From an uncultured Gammaproteobacteria bacterium (GTDB lineage: Bacteria; Pseudomonadota; Gammaproteobacteria; Nitrosococcales; Methylophagaceae): a stretch of DNA of 64,000 nucleotides. The position numbers and the translations under genes were made by a program. The notes beneath the pieces are model-generated. The model saw only the letters and a program-made list of their open reading frames with translations. It had not been told where the DNA came from and did no database searches. Location: the NCBI GenBank assembly GCA_937900515.1, contig CALCCU010000112.1, positions 1-64,000 on the forward strand, given 5' to 3'. Positions 43,787 to 53,444 of this stretch are shown here, piece by piece. Position 1 is the first letter of the stretch, and every line of letters begins with the position of its first letter.

Positions 43787-44848
43787 ATGTTTAGTTTCCT
43801 AAGAAAAAAAAATAAAGCAGCAGAAAGTGTCGACACCGAACAAAAGGTCGAACAAGAACAATCTCAGCAGCCAGCTATTGATGATACAGCTCCCACAGAA
43901 CAAACAGAACCTGAACCCCAGAAAAGCGGCTTATTTGGACGTTTAAAAGAACGTCTTACTCGCACGAGTTCAAAACTTACCGAAGGGTTTGCATCCATCA
44001 TCCTCGGTAAAAAAGTCATTGATGATGATTTATTAGAAGAGCTGGAAACTCAACTGCTCACTTCTGATTTAGGTGTTGATGCAACGAGTACAATTATTAG
44101 CGATCTTACTCAACGCGTTGCTCGTAAACAGTTAGGTGATGCTGAAGCACTATTTAGTGCCTTACGTGACGATATGGTTCAAATCCTAGAACCCAGCAGT
44201 CAGCCATTGGATATCCCAGAAAAAGAAGGTCCCTACGTCATTCTTATGGTTGGAATTAATGGTGTTGGTAAAACAACAACAATTGGTAAGTTAGCTAAAC
44301 AATTTCAAAACCAAGGAAAATCAGTCATGTTAGCCGCCGGTGATACCTTCCGAGCCGCAGCCGTAGAGCAGCTTCAGGTGTGGGGCGAACGCAACGATAT
44401 TCCTGTTATCGCACAACATAGCGGTGCTGATTCAGCTTCGGTCATTTATGATGCATTACAAGCGGCTAAAGCGCGTAATATTGATATTTTAATTGCCGAT
44501 ACTGCAGGCCGGCTACATACTCAAACTAACTTGATGGAAGAGCTTAAAAAAGTTACTCGCGTCATGGGTAAACTTGATAATTCAGCCCCACATGAAGTGA
44601 TGTTAGTTCTTGATGCAGGTACAGGACAAAACGCTTTATCTCAAGCAACACAATTCAATCAAGCGATTGGTGTCACAGGTATTACCCTAACAAAATTAGA
44701 CGGTACTGCAAAAGGTGGAATTATCTTTGCTATCGCTAAAAAAACAGGTTTACCCATTCGTTATATTGGCGTAGGTGAAAGCATTGATGATCTGCGTCCT
44801 TTCAAAGCCGATGAGTTTGTAGATGCTTTGCTAGGTCGTGAAGATTAA
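43787..44848 (+). CDS. ftsY: Signal recognition particle receptor FtsY
   Basis: SRP GTPase that docks ribosome-SRP complexes at the inner membrane. The 353 residues start with a short charged, Gln/Glu-rich A region (about 1-45), shorter than in E. coli FtsY (497 in total). The N domain and the G domain follow (GINGVGKTTTIGKLA, DTFRAAAVEQL, DTAGRLHTQTNLMEEL, TKLDGTAKGG). It is first in ftsY-ftsE-ftsX-rpoH, the conserved gammaproteobacterial order. The SRP RNA for the same pathway is encoded at about 55.9 kb. Confidence 0.97.
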   Translation: MFSFLRKKNKAAESVDTEQKVEQEQSQQPAIDDTAPTEQTEPEPQKSGLFGRLKERLTRTSSKLTEGFASIILGKKVIDDDLLEELETQLLTSDLGVDATSTIISDLTQRVARKQLGDAEALFSALRDDMVQILEPSSQPLDIPEKEGPYVILMVGINGVGKTTTIGKLAKQFQNQGKSVMLAAGDTFRAAAVEQLQVWGERNDIPVIAQHSGADSASVIYDALQAAKARNIDILIADTAGRLHTQTNLMEELKKVTRVMGKLDNSAPHEVMLVLDAGTGQNALSQATQFNQAIGVTGITLTKLDGTAKGGIIFAIAKKTGLPIRYIGVGESIDDLRPFKADEFVDALLGRED

Positions 44849-44850
44849 TA

Positions 44851-45513
44851 ATGATTAATTTCAGTGAAGTTTATAAGCGCTATCCTAATAACTATGAAGC
44901 GCTATCAGGTTTAAGTTTTCATCTGCAAGAAGGCGAAATGGCGTTTTTAACCGGCCACTCGGGCGCAGGTAAAAGTACCTTGCTAAAACTAATTGCTTTA
45001 ATTGAACGCGCATCTCATGGCCAAGTCATCGTTAACAATCAGAATTTAACTCGCTTACCTAAACGAAAAATCCCTTATTACCGTCGCCAAATTGGTATTG
45101 TTTTTCAAGACCATAACTTATTACAAGATCGCACTGTTTTTGATAATGTCGCCTTGCCTTTAATTATCGCAGGCGAAAAACATCGCGAAATAGGTCGTCG
45201 AGTCCGAGCAGCATTAGATAAAGTAGGCTTGTTAGGTAAAGAACGTAATTTACCGATCGCCCTATCAGGCGGTGAACAACAACGGGTTGGCATCGCTCGT
45301 GCTGTCGTCAATCGACCGCCAATATTATTAGCGGATGAACCAACGGGTAATCTCGATCCAGAGTTATCTCGAGAGATCATGCAATTATTTGAGCAGTTCA
45401 AGCAGGTCGGTACAACAGTATTTATTGCCACCCATGATATGGATCTCATTCAAACATTGCCTTATCGACAAATCACCCTCGATTCTGGTCGTTTAGCTGA
45501 AAGGGGCTTGTAA
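44851..45513 (+). CDS. ftsE: Cell-division ATP-binding protein FtsE
   Basis: ATPase partner of FtsX; the complex activates peptidoglycan amidases at the septum and supports divisome assembly. The 220 residues show Walker [10 protein letters not shown], the signature [14 protein letters not shown] and Walker [14 protein letters not shown]. Length equals the family norm. It starts 2 bp after the ftsY stop and shares one base with ftsX. Confidence 0.97.
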   Translation: MINFSEVYKRYPNNYEALSGLSFHLQEGEMAFLTGHSGAGKSTLLKLIALIERASHGQVIVNNQNLTRLPKRKIPYYRRQIGIVFQDHNLLQDRTVFDNVALPLIIAGEKHREIGRRVRAALDKVGLLGKERNLPIALSGGEQQRVGIARAVVNRPPILLADEPTGNLDPELSREIMQLFEQFKQVGTTVFIATHDMDLIQTLPYRQITLDSGRLAERGL

Positions 45514-46448
45514 TGAGTTTCTTTAACTTTAGCCTAAAAAACCATCTACTGCGTCATTTGCAAGTAATGCTATTTAGTCTAGGTCAGCTATGGCGTCAAC
45601 CTATTTCAAGTTTAATGACCATTATCGTTATTGGCATTGCTCTGGCACTACCCGCTGGCTTGTATATCCTGCTCCATAATGTCGATAAAGTGAGTGGCCA
45701 ATGGGACGATGCAACTCAAATATCTCTATTTATAGAAAAAAACACTTCTTCAGATCGCGCCTATGCATTAAATAAAGAATTACAAAAGTGGCCTGAAATC
45801 AAAGAAACTATCTACCAATCATCAAGCCAATCATTGGAGGAGTTTCGCCAATCATCGGGCCTAGGTGCTTTACTCGATAGCTTACCTAGCAATCCCCTTC
45901 CAGCAGTCATTATCATCCACCCCGCTGAAAACAACCTACGTGAAGATGCAATTGGTAGCTTATTAGCTCGGCTAGAATCCTTACCCGAAGTTGGCTTAGC
46001 GCAGTTAGATATGGAATGGTTACAACGCCTACGCAGCCTCAATAAAACAGCACAACGGGGCATTACTATTCTGGGTCTACTATTATCTCTGAGTGTATTG
46101 CTCATTATAGGAAATACCATTCGCCTAGCAATATTAAACCGTGAAAGCGAAATCCGTGTAATAAAACTGGTCGGTGGTACGGATGCATTTATTCGTCGGC
46201 CATTTCTCTACACAGGATTTTGGTATGGATTACTTGGCGGTATGACCGCATGGATGACTATTCTTATAAGTATGGGTTTGCTTAATGGACCGATTAATGA
46301 ACTTTCTAAGCTTTACGGCAGTCAATTTACCTTGAACTGGTTAGCAGGTTCCTTATTTCTGACTCTGCCAACTATTGGCTTATGTTTAGGTATTCTTGGC
46401 GCAGGACTAGCTGTTAGTAGACATCTAAAAGCCATTGAACCCCAATAA
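45513..46448 (+). CDS. ftsX: Cell-division protein FtsX
   Basis: Inner-membrane partner of FtsE, 311 residues, with four transmembrane helices (about 25-50, 180-205, 230-255 and 275-300). A periplasmic loop between the first two (VSGQWDDATQISLFIEKN to the LDMEWLQRL segment) contacts EnvC-type activators. ILNRESEIRVIKLVGGTDAFIRRPFLY matches the cytoplasmic FtsX signature. The start overlaps the ftsE stop. Confidence 0.95.
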   Translation: MSFFNFSLKNHLLRHLQVMLFSLGQLWRQPISSLMTIIVIGIALALPAGLYILLHNVDKVSGQWDDATQISLFIEKNTSSDRAYALNKELQKWPEIKETIYQSSSQSLEEFRQSSGLGALLDSLPSNPLPAVIIIHPAENNLREDAIGSLLARLESLPEVGLAQLDMEWLQRLRSLNKTAQRGITILGLLLSLSVLLIIGNTIRLAILNRESEIRVIKLVGGTDAFIRRPFLYTGFWYGLLGGMTAWMTILISMGLLNGPINELSKLYGSQFTLNWLAGSLFLTLPTIGLCLGILGAGLAVSRHLKAIEPQ

Positions 46449-46537
46449 ATCACCTCAATAACAGGAACTTTCTCCTAATTAAACAGTCTTATTCTTTGAA
46501 TTGACACATAAATGTTATATATTTAGGAAGATTTCTT

Positions 46538-47416
46538 ATGAAGGCCACAACAATTATGTCAACAGATGTAGCCCAATACAATTTAGCTTTAGCACCTATT
46601 AGCGATTTAAATGCTTACAGCAATGTCGTTCATAACACACCGCTATTAACTGCTGAAGAAGAATATGATCTTGCTACACGCTTGCAACAATACGGTGACC
46701 GTGATGCTGCGCAACGCTTAATTTTATCGCACTTACGTTTTGTTAATCGCATCGCTAAAGCATATAGTGGTTATGGACTACCCGTTGCCGACTTAGTCCA
46801 AGAGGGCAATATTGGTTTAATGAAAGCCGTTAAACGCTTCGACCCTGAAAAAGGTGTTCGTTTAGTATCTTTTGCTGTTCACTGGATCCGAGCCGAAATC
46901 CACGAATATGTTATTCGTAACTGGCGCATAGTGAAAATTGCAACAACTAAAGCACAACGAAAATTATTCTTTAATCTCCGTAGCGCAAAAAAACGCTTGG
47001 GATGGTTAAACCAAGAAGAAGTCGAAGCTGTCGCAGAAGATTTAGGTGTAACGGCTGAAAATGTAATGGAAATGGAGCGTCGCTTGGCTTCTCCAGATGC
47101 TTCTTTTGATTTGCCGTCCGATTCTGACGATGAAGACAGTGCTTTTTCACCAGTCGCGTATTTAACGGGACCTGAAAACTCAGATCCGTCGCTTGCTTTA
47201 GAGCAAGATGATTATTCATCTCATCAATCGCAACGATTAGAAAATGCACTATCAACACTCGATGACCGTAGTCGTGATATTGTCAGTCAGCGCTGGTTAA
47301 ATGATGATGGTAAAGCAACATTACATACCTTAGCGGACCAGTACCAAGTCTCTGCTGAGCGTATTCGCCAAATTGAAAATAATGCGATGAAGAAACTTAA
47401 GCACTTAATCGCTTAA
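46538..47416 (+). CDS. rpoH: RNA polymerase sigma-32 factor RpoH
   Basis: Heat-shock sigma factor. The 292 residues contain region 2 ([29 protein letters not shown]-type sequence), the RpoH box [17 protein letters not shown], and region 4 with an HTH ([20 protein letters not shown]). ATG 46538 has AGGAAG upstream; a second in-frame ATG lies 6 codons later (46556). It follows ftsX with an 89-bp gap, the usual arrangement. In E. coli the rpoH 5' mRNA acts as a thermosensor; I could not judge that here. Confidence 0.97.
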   Translation: MKATTIMSTDVAQYNLALAPISDLNAYSNVVHNTPLLTAEEEYDLATRLQQYGDRDAAQRLILSHLRFVNRIAKAYSGYGLPVADLVQEGNIGLMKAVKRFDPEKGVRLVSFAVHWIRAEIHEYVIRNWRIVKIATTKAQRKLFFNLRSAKKRLGWLNQEEVEAVAEDLGVTAENVMEMERRLASPDASFDLPSDSDDEDSAFSPVAYLTGPENSDPSLALEQDDYSSHQSQRLENALSTLDDRSRDIVSQRWLNDDGKATLHTLADQYQVSAERIRQIENNAMKKLKHLIA

Positions 47417-47435
47417 ACATAAACGCTTGCATCCA

Positions 47436-47471
47436 ACACAAAAAAGCCCGCAATTGCGGGCTTTTTTGTGT
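47436..47471. terminator. Bidirectional terminator between rpoH and fdxA
   Basis: A 36-bp perfect palindrome centred at 47453/47454 has the GC core AGCCCGCAATTGCGGGCT flanked by A6 and T6. It can terminate the plus-strand rpoH transcript and the convergent minus-strand ferredoxin transcript. Confidence 0.92.
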
Positions 47472-47485
47472 TCATTAATTAAAAC

Positions 47486-47809
47486 TTATCGCTCTAATAA
47501 CGGCGTTTTACCTGTTTTACCATCCCACTCTTCAGCATCATCTAATGCATCTTTCTTCTCAGAAAGAACAGGCCATACTTTTGATAGTTCTTCATTGATT
47601 TGAATGAATTCATTTTGATCCTCAGGCAAATCATCCTCAGCGTAAATAGCTTCAGCCGGACATTCAGGCTCACACAATGTGCAATCAATACATTCTTCAG
47701 GATCAATAACTAGAAAGTTAGGGCCTTCATGGAAACAATCAACAGGACATACATCCACACAATCAGTATATTTACATTTAATACAGTTTTCAGTAACAAC
47801 AAATGTCAT
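47486..47809 (-). CDS. fdxA: Seven-iron ferredoxin FdxA
   Basis: Ferredoxin with one [3Fe-4S] and one [4Fe-4S] cluster, 107 residues. N-terminal [18 protein letters not shown] and [16 protein letters not shown] supply the cluster ligands; a C-terminal extension of about 50 residues is typical of the Azotobacter FdI class. ATG 47809 has GGAG upstream; a TTG two codons earlier is less likely. It is convergent with rpoH and shares its terminator. The redox partner is not evident. Confidence 0.94.
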   Translation of the reverse strand: MTFVVTENCIKCKYTDCVDVCPVDCFHEGPNFLVIDPEECIDCTLCEPECPAEAIYAEDDLPEDQNEFIQINEELSKVWPVLSEKKDALDDAEEWDGKTGKTPLLER

Positions 47810-47960
47810 TATCAACTCTCCAGTAACTTATCTTGCCCAATAATCATGTCGATATTGAACATCACTTAAAATAATCGCGACAATTTTACATCATTTCAAT
47901 CGACTCTGGGCAATGATCATTTTTAAGGTATGATCTACTAACCTAGAAAAGGACAAAATT

Positions 47961-48254
47961 ATGCGTCGAATTATCCCTCTCATCATTTTCATCACTGTGT
48001 TTGCTGCTGGCTCTGCATTTTCTGCAATTAACACTGAAGCTGTTAACCTAAATTATTACTTTGGGTCGCTATCAGCACCTATTTCTATCGTGATTGTGCT
48101 ATCTATTGTCGTAGGCATTATTTTAGGGGCCCTCATCATCATGTTCTCCTCCTTACAGTTACGTTATGAGAATCGTCGACTTAACAAAAAACTACATGCT
48201 GTAGAACAAGAAATAGAAAGTTTGCGGGTATTACCCCTTAATGACTCCCATTAA
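47961..48254 (+). CDS. lapA: LapA-domain inner-membrane protein
   Basis: Small membrane protein of 97 residues with two transmembrane helices (about 4-22 and 43-66, SIVIVLSIVVGIILGALII) and a short cytoplasmic coiled coil (ENRRLNKKLHAVEQEIESL). This is the LapA/DUF1049 (YciS) pattern. It lies 17 bp upstream of lapB, as in E. coli, and works with it in regulating LPS synthesis. AAAAGGA precedes the ATG. Confidence 0.92.
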   Translation: MRRIIPLIIFITVFAAGSAFSAINTEAVNLNYYFGSLSAPISIVIVLSIVVGIILGALIIMFSSLQLRYENRRLNKKLHAVEQEIESLRVLPLNDSH

Positions 48255-48271
48255 TTCAACTTATTGACGAT

Positions 48272-49445
48272 ATGGAATGGCTTTTCTTTCTATTACCCAT
48301 TGCAGCCTTGTCAGGTTGGATAGTTGCGCGCTCACATTATAAAAAACATCCTATTTTAACTTCACAACCAGTCAGTGCTGATTACTTTAAAGGCTTAAAC
48401 TATTTACTCAATGAACAGCCTGACAAAGCCATTGATGTATTCATTCACTTATTAGAAGTTAATAGCGAAACAATAGAAACACATTTGACCCTAGCAAATC
48501 TATTTCGCAAAAAAGGTGAATCTGAACGTGCTATACGTATTCATCAAAACCTCATTGCGCGCCCAACATTGACCACAGCTCAACGTGATCAAATATTAAT
48601 CGAACTGGGTTTAGATTATATGCATGCAGGCGTGCTTGATCGCGCTGAACAATTATTCCTAGAATTATTAGATAAAGCATCGCCTTCCCCACAAGCAATA
48701 GAACAACTACTGCGCATCTATCAACAAGAAAAAGAGTGGTTAAAAGCCATTGAAATGGCCAAAAAACTGTACGCTGAAAGACGAACTGAAATGGGACCAC
48801 TTATTGCTCAGTTTTATTGTGAGCTAGCAGTTCAAAATAGTAATGTATCAGATAGCGAAATCATGTCTCTAATAAAAAGCGCTCAATACTATGACCATAA
48901 TTGTGTACGAACAGCATTACTAGAAGCAAATATCCACATTGCTAACAGTAAACATCGCAAAGCACTCAAAAGTTTAGATCGCATTGAACAACATGATCCA
49001 CTCTATCTACCAGAAGCACTTCCGTTAATGCTAACCTGTTATAAAAGCATTAATAAACCGACTGTATTTGAAGCTCAGCTTAAATCAATACTAACTCGTC
49101 ATCCCAATATGACTGCAGCACGGCTCATGTTAACCTCAATCATTCAACAACAGCATGGCACACAAGCAGCCCAAGACTATTTATATGAACAGTTGCAACG
49201 CTTCCCTTCTGTAGAAGGGCTCGACAAGCTAATCAACTTAGGCGATCAGGCCAACCCAAGTCTTGTACCTTTAATTAAGGGTATAAGTGAAAAATTAAAA
49301 CGACGCGGCCACCGCTATTCTTGTAAGCAATGTGGGTTTTCAGGAAAATCTATGCATTGGCAATGTCCAGGTTGCAAGCAATGGTCAACCGTTAAACCAA
49401 CCGAAATTCATTTATCTACCTTAGAATCATTATTGGAGTCGCATC

Positions 49446-49453
<8 letters not shown>
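48272..49453 (+). CDS. lapB: Lipopolysaccharide assembly protein LapB
   Basis: Inner-membrane TPR scaffold that presents LpxC to the FtsH protease and so limits LPS synthesis. The 393 residues have one N-terminal transmembrane helix (about 2-18). A run of TPR repeats follows (PDKAIDVFIHLLEVN, LDRAEQLFLELLDKA). A C-terminal rubredoxin-like zinc module completes it, with paired cysteines YSCKQCGFSG and WQCPGCKQW. Length is close to E. coli LapB/YciM (389). Its last bases overlap the next gene by 8 bp. Confidence 0.96.
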
Positions 49454-50742
<1,289 letters not shown>

Positions 50743-50769
50743 TAACTCATCCATAATGGGAGAGACATT

Positions 50770-51000
50770 ATGAGTACCATTCCTGCAATTCAATCAGCCT
50801 ATACAGGCATTCAATCAGGCATGCAGAAGCTCAATGAAAATAGTGCTCAAATTGCCAAAGCAACAACTACCGGTTCTGATGTCAATCTATCAGAGCCATT
50901 AGTTGAGCTAATGCTCAATGAGCAACAAGTCAAAGCATCGGCCAAAGTTATTGAAGCTAATGATGCCATGTTAGGTAGTATTCTAAATATAAAAGTATAA
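50770..51000 (+). CDS. D0-only flagellar-axial-like small protein
   Basis: A 76-residue protein I do not recognise as a named family. Its N-terminus (AIQSAYTGIQSGMQKLNENS, then IAKATTTG) resembles the rod/hook N-terminal helix ending in the NIANAxTxG motif. Its C-terminus (LVELMLNEQQVKASAKVIEA, then NDAMLGSILNI) resembles the conserved C-terminal helix of FlgC/FlgE/FlgG. Nothing lies between the two, so it looks like a rod protein reduced to its D0 helices. GGGAGAG precedes the ATG. No flagellar genes are in the window; the next gene encodes an HEXXH protein. It could alternatively be a coincidental coiled coil. Confidence 0.72.
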   Translation: MSTIPAIQSAYTGIQSGMQKLNENSAQIAKATTTGSDVNLSEPLVELMLNEQQVKASAKVIEANDAMLGSILNIKV

Positions 51001-51001
51001 C

Positions 51002-51523
51002 GTGGATATTAACGTCAGTAGCTCTTCGTCTCTAGGGAGTATAAGTGCGCATCGTATCCGCCCAAAATCAAATACTCCAACTAGCACTGAAACATCCAAA
51101 CAAGAACTCCAAGAAATTAGAGAATTAAAAGCAAGAGATCGAGAAGTTCGGGCACATGAAGCGGCTCACATTGCCAGTGGCGGCTCACTTGTAAATGGTC
51201 ACGTAAGCTTTAGTTACCAAAGAGGCCCAGATGGTATTCAATATGCTATTGGTGGTGAAGTAAGCATCGATATTTCTAAAGTCAGCGGCGATCCAGAGGC
51301 TACACTTCAAAAAGCACAGCAAGTACAAGCTGCCGCGCTGGCCCCAGCTCAGCCATCATCTCAAGACCGTGCCGTAGCAGCTAAAGCTGCTAAAATGGCC
51401 GTAGAAGCTCGTGCAGAAATCAATAAACAATCAACCACTGAAGCGGCCTCCGCACCTAATCAACCCACACCATTTTCGTCTGCAAGCTCAGACAGTTTAA
51501 ACTCACTTGATTTAAACGTCTAA
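51002..51523 (+). CDS. Putative metalloprotease, SprA-related (CJM1_0395) family
   Basis: A 173-residue protein with a zinc-protease HEXXH motif, HEAAH at 52-56 (VRAHEAAHIASGG). The conserved core follows (GHVSFSYQRGPDGIQYAIGG, EVSIDISKVSGDPEATLQKA). An Ala/Gln-rich helical stretch and a low-complexity Ser/Pro tail complete it. This is the SprA-related, CJM1_0395-type family, which has no established substrate. No signal peptide is seen. The start is a GTG one base after the upstream stop with no clear SD, so translation may be coupled to the D0-like gene. Confidence 0.82.
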   Translation: MDINVSSSSSLGSISAHRIRPKSNTPTSTETSKQELQEIRELKARDREVRAHEAAHIASGGSLVNGHVSFSYQRGPDGIQYAIGGEVSIDISKVSGDPEATLQKAQQVQAAALAPAQPSSQDRAVAAKAAKMAVEARAEINKQSTTEAASAPNQPTPFSSASSDSLNSLDLNV

Positions 51524-51578
51524 CTGCTAAATTTGCTAGAATCAACGTTCTGTTTACATTTTTTACCAATAGCCTATT

Positions 51579-52382
51579 TTGTCATCATCACACACACCAG
51601 TTTTATCAGCAAAAGACATTCGCACTTTTTTAGATAATAAAACAAATCAACAACTCAGAAATATTGCAATTCACTCTTCTGTTTCATCAACAAATGATGA
51701 ATTATGGAGTAGCTTATCTCAAGGTTCGCAAACACCTGAAGTATGTATTAGTGAATCGCAAACTGCTGGGCGTGGTCGACGCGGTGATCAATGGCAATCA
51801 CCGCCATCAGGTAATCTTTACTTATCCTTATCATGGTCTTTTCCCGCAGAAACCATGCAAAATGGTCTAAGTATTGCCATTGGAGTCAGTTTAATAAACA
51901 CTCTCAAGTCTGAAGGAATCAAAGACTTACAACTAAAATGGCCCAATGACGTACTACATAAAAGGAAAAAACTAGCAGGAATTCTAGTAGAATCAAGATT
52001 CGGTAAACAATTAAATACCGTGATTGGCATTGGCCTTAATTTCAAGCTTCCAACTGCCTCGATAAAAAAAATTCAACAACCAACCACCAGCCTTCAACAG
52101 CTTTGTACTCAAGTACCCTGTCGTAATAAGCTGGCAGGAAAAATAATTCAAACTATGATCAACACTTTAGAAAAGTTTCAACAGCATGGATTGCGTGACT
52201 TTCTTGCCCCATTTTCTGATTATGATGCCTTAAAAGGCGAAACCATCACATTAATTTCAGAAAAAACACAGCAAGAAGTAATTGCTCTCGGAATTAACCA
52301 AGAAGGTGAGTTGCAATACCAACTCAATGACACTCTTCTCACTCTCTCCAACAGTCACACAAGCATTAGGTTTTCATCATGA
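51579..52382 (+). CDS. birA: Biotin-[acetyl-CoA-carboxylase] ligase BirA, HTH-less
   Basis: Activates biotin and attaches it to the biotin carboxyl carrier protein. The 267-residue protein has the ligase signatures SSTNDELW, ESQTAGRGRRGDQW (GRGRRG loop), LYLSLSWSF, LKWPNDVLHKRKKLAGILVE and GIGLNF. It begins at the linker VLSAKDIRTFL that in E. coli BirA follows the DNA-binding domain, so the helix-turn-helix repressor part is missing. The TTG start has no clear SD and is uncertain, but only 55 bp separate it from the upstream stop, too few for an HTH. Its end overlaps coaX (ATGA). Confidence 0.92.
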   Translation: MSSSHTPVLSAKDIRTFLDNKTNQQLRNIAIHSSVSSTNDELWSSLSQGSQTPEVCISESQTAGRGRRGDQWQSPPSGNLYLSLSWSFPAETMQNGLSIAIGVSLINTLKSEGIKDLQLKWPNDVLHKRKKLAGILVESRFGKQLNTVIGIGLNFKLPTASIKKIQQPTTSLQQLCTQVPCRNKLAGKIIQTMINTLEKFQQHGLRDFLAPFSDYDALKGETITLISEKTQQEVIALGINQEGELQYQLNDTLLTLSNSHTSIRFSS

Positions 52383-53275
52383 AATTATTAGTTGATATCG
52401 GCAACACTCGTATTAAGTGGGCCGTATTAAAACCAGGTCCGATTGAAAGCCACACATTCAACCGTAGCAAAACAGGCGTCAAAGCATCACTTAATACAAA
52501 CTGGAAAGCATTAGAAGCTATTAGTTCCGTGCATGTTTCAAATGTCGCAGGTGATAAAATTGCTCAACAGCTCATTCAATGGGTAGAAAAACAGTGGAAT
52601 ATCACTCCAGTATTTGTCAGTAGTGAGAAAAAACGTTTTGGTGTCACAAACTCCTATTCTCAACCTGATCTATTAGGTGTTGATCGCTGGCTAGCACTTA
52701 TAGCAGCGAGACAACATGCTCGCCAAGCAACCTGTGTTATAGACTGTGGAACAGCTATAACCATTGATATCGTTACTAAATACGGTGCACATCAAGGCGG
52801 TATGATTATTCCTGGCTTATCCTTAATGCGAGACGCTTTAACGACTAATACCAGTAATTTGAATGACACAGCTGAAGACAGCGACTTTAAAACTTTAGCA
52901 GTAAATACTCAAAGTGCTATTCAATCTGGCACGATGTACACAGTCACTGCAACATTAGAACGTCTTATAGACGATCTAAAAGAACAGTTTAACAACCGTA
53001 TTCGCTTTATCATAACTGGCGGTGATGCTGAGCAGTTAAAGCCATTATTACCTAGTTCTATTGCTCACTACCCTGATATCGTACTTAAAGGCCTAGCCTA
53101 CTACGCTCGTCAAGGTGATAGAAAACCACATCAACCGCAGCCTGAAACTGTGGAAACTGTGGAAACTGTGGAAACTGTGGAAACTGTGGAAACTGTGGAA
53201 TCTGTGGAATCTGTGGAATCTGTGGAATCTGTGGAATCTGTGGAATCATCCAGTTTGCCAGAGACGACAATCTAG
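52379..53275 (+). CDS. coaX: Type III pantothenate kinase CoaX with repeat tail
   Basis: First step of coenzyme A synthesis. The 298-residue protein has DIGNTRIKWAVL, the PDLLGVDRWLALIAAR segment, DCGTAITIDIV and ITGGDAEQL, which define the ASKHA-fold type III enzyme. The fold ends near residue 247. The last roughly 40 residues are a low-complexity (Glu-Thr-Val)6(Glu-Ser-Val)5 tail encoded by 9-bp tandem repeats, absent from ordinary CoaX. It overlaps birA, a common pairing. Downstream coaD is at 40 kb. Confidence 0.94.
   Translation: MKLLVDIGNTRIKWAVLKPGPIESHTFNRSKTGVKASLNTNWKALEAISSVHVSNVAGDKIAQQLIQWVEKQWNITPVFVSSEKKRFGVTNSYSQPDLLGVDRWLALIAARQHARQATCVIDCGTAITIDIVTKYGAHQGGMIIPGLSLMRDALTTNTSNLNDTAEDSDFKTLAVNTQSAIQSGTMYTVTATLERLIDDLKEQFNNRIRFIITGGDAEQLKPLLPSSIAHYPDIVLKGLAYYARQGDRKPHQPQPETVETVETVETVETVETVESVESVESVESVESVESSSLPETTI
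53144..53248 (+). repeat. 9-bp minisatellite in the coaX 3' end
   Basis: Six copies of GAAACTGTG (53144-53197) are followed by five copies of GAATCTGTG (53198-53242) and a partial copy. Because the unit is 9 bp, gain or loss of units keeps the coaX frame. The array encodes Glu-Thr-Val then Glu-Ser-Val repeats. The two blocks are internally identical, which suggests recent expansion by slippage. Confidence 0.97.
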
Positions 53276-53283
53276 CGTACCCT
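53255..53283 (+). promoter_or_regulatory. Possible weak promoter for tRNA-Ser
   Basis: TTGCCA (5 of 6 bases of the -35 consensus) and TACCCT (3 of 6 of the -10) are separated by 17 bp, ending 16 bp before the tRNA. It overlaps the end of coaX. The tRNA may instead be transcribed from upstream through coaX. Confidence 0.3.
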
Positions 53284-53299
53284 TTTGCAGCTTAAACGT

Positions 53300-53389
53300 G
53301 GAGAGCTGGCCGAGCGGCCGAAGGCGCACGCCTGGAAAGTGTGTATAGGTTAATCCCTATCGAGGGTTCGAATCCCTCGCTCTCCGCCA
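53300..53389 (+). tRNA. tRNA-Ser (GGA)
   Basis: The 90-base class II tRNA has a 7-bp acceptor stem (GGAGAGC / GCTCTCC), discriminator G and an encoded CCA. The anticodon loop CTGGAAA gives anticodon GGA (reads UCC/UCU). The long variable arm (TGTATAGGTTAATCCCTATC) and the T arm GGTTCGAATCC are clear. It lies 24 bp after the coaX stop. Confidence 0.97.
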
Positions 53390-53444
53390 CTTAATTTTAT
53401 GTTAGTTTAGTACAACACTCTCCCTCCCTAAATATAGCTTTTTT

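Noticed and set aside
46449-46537. TTGACA followed by TATAT before rpoH as a sigma-70 promoter.
   Set aside because: The two boxes are only about 8-9 bp apart, far too close; no properly spaced alternative was convincing.
53144-53248. Could the repeat array be a CRISPR?
   Set aside because: Units are 9 bp, contiguous and without spacers, and they are in frame with coaX; there are no cas genes.
53085-53348. Open frames on both strands across the coaX repeats (Pro-Gln-Ile and Leu-Trp-Lys repeats).
   Set aside because: They are by-products of the 9-bp repeat being open in several frames; coaX uses the frame with clear kinase motifs.
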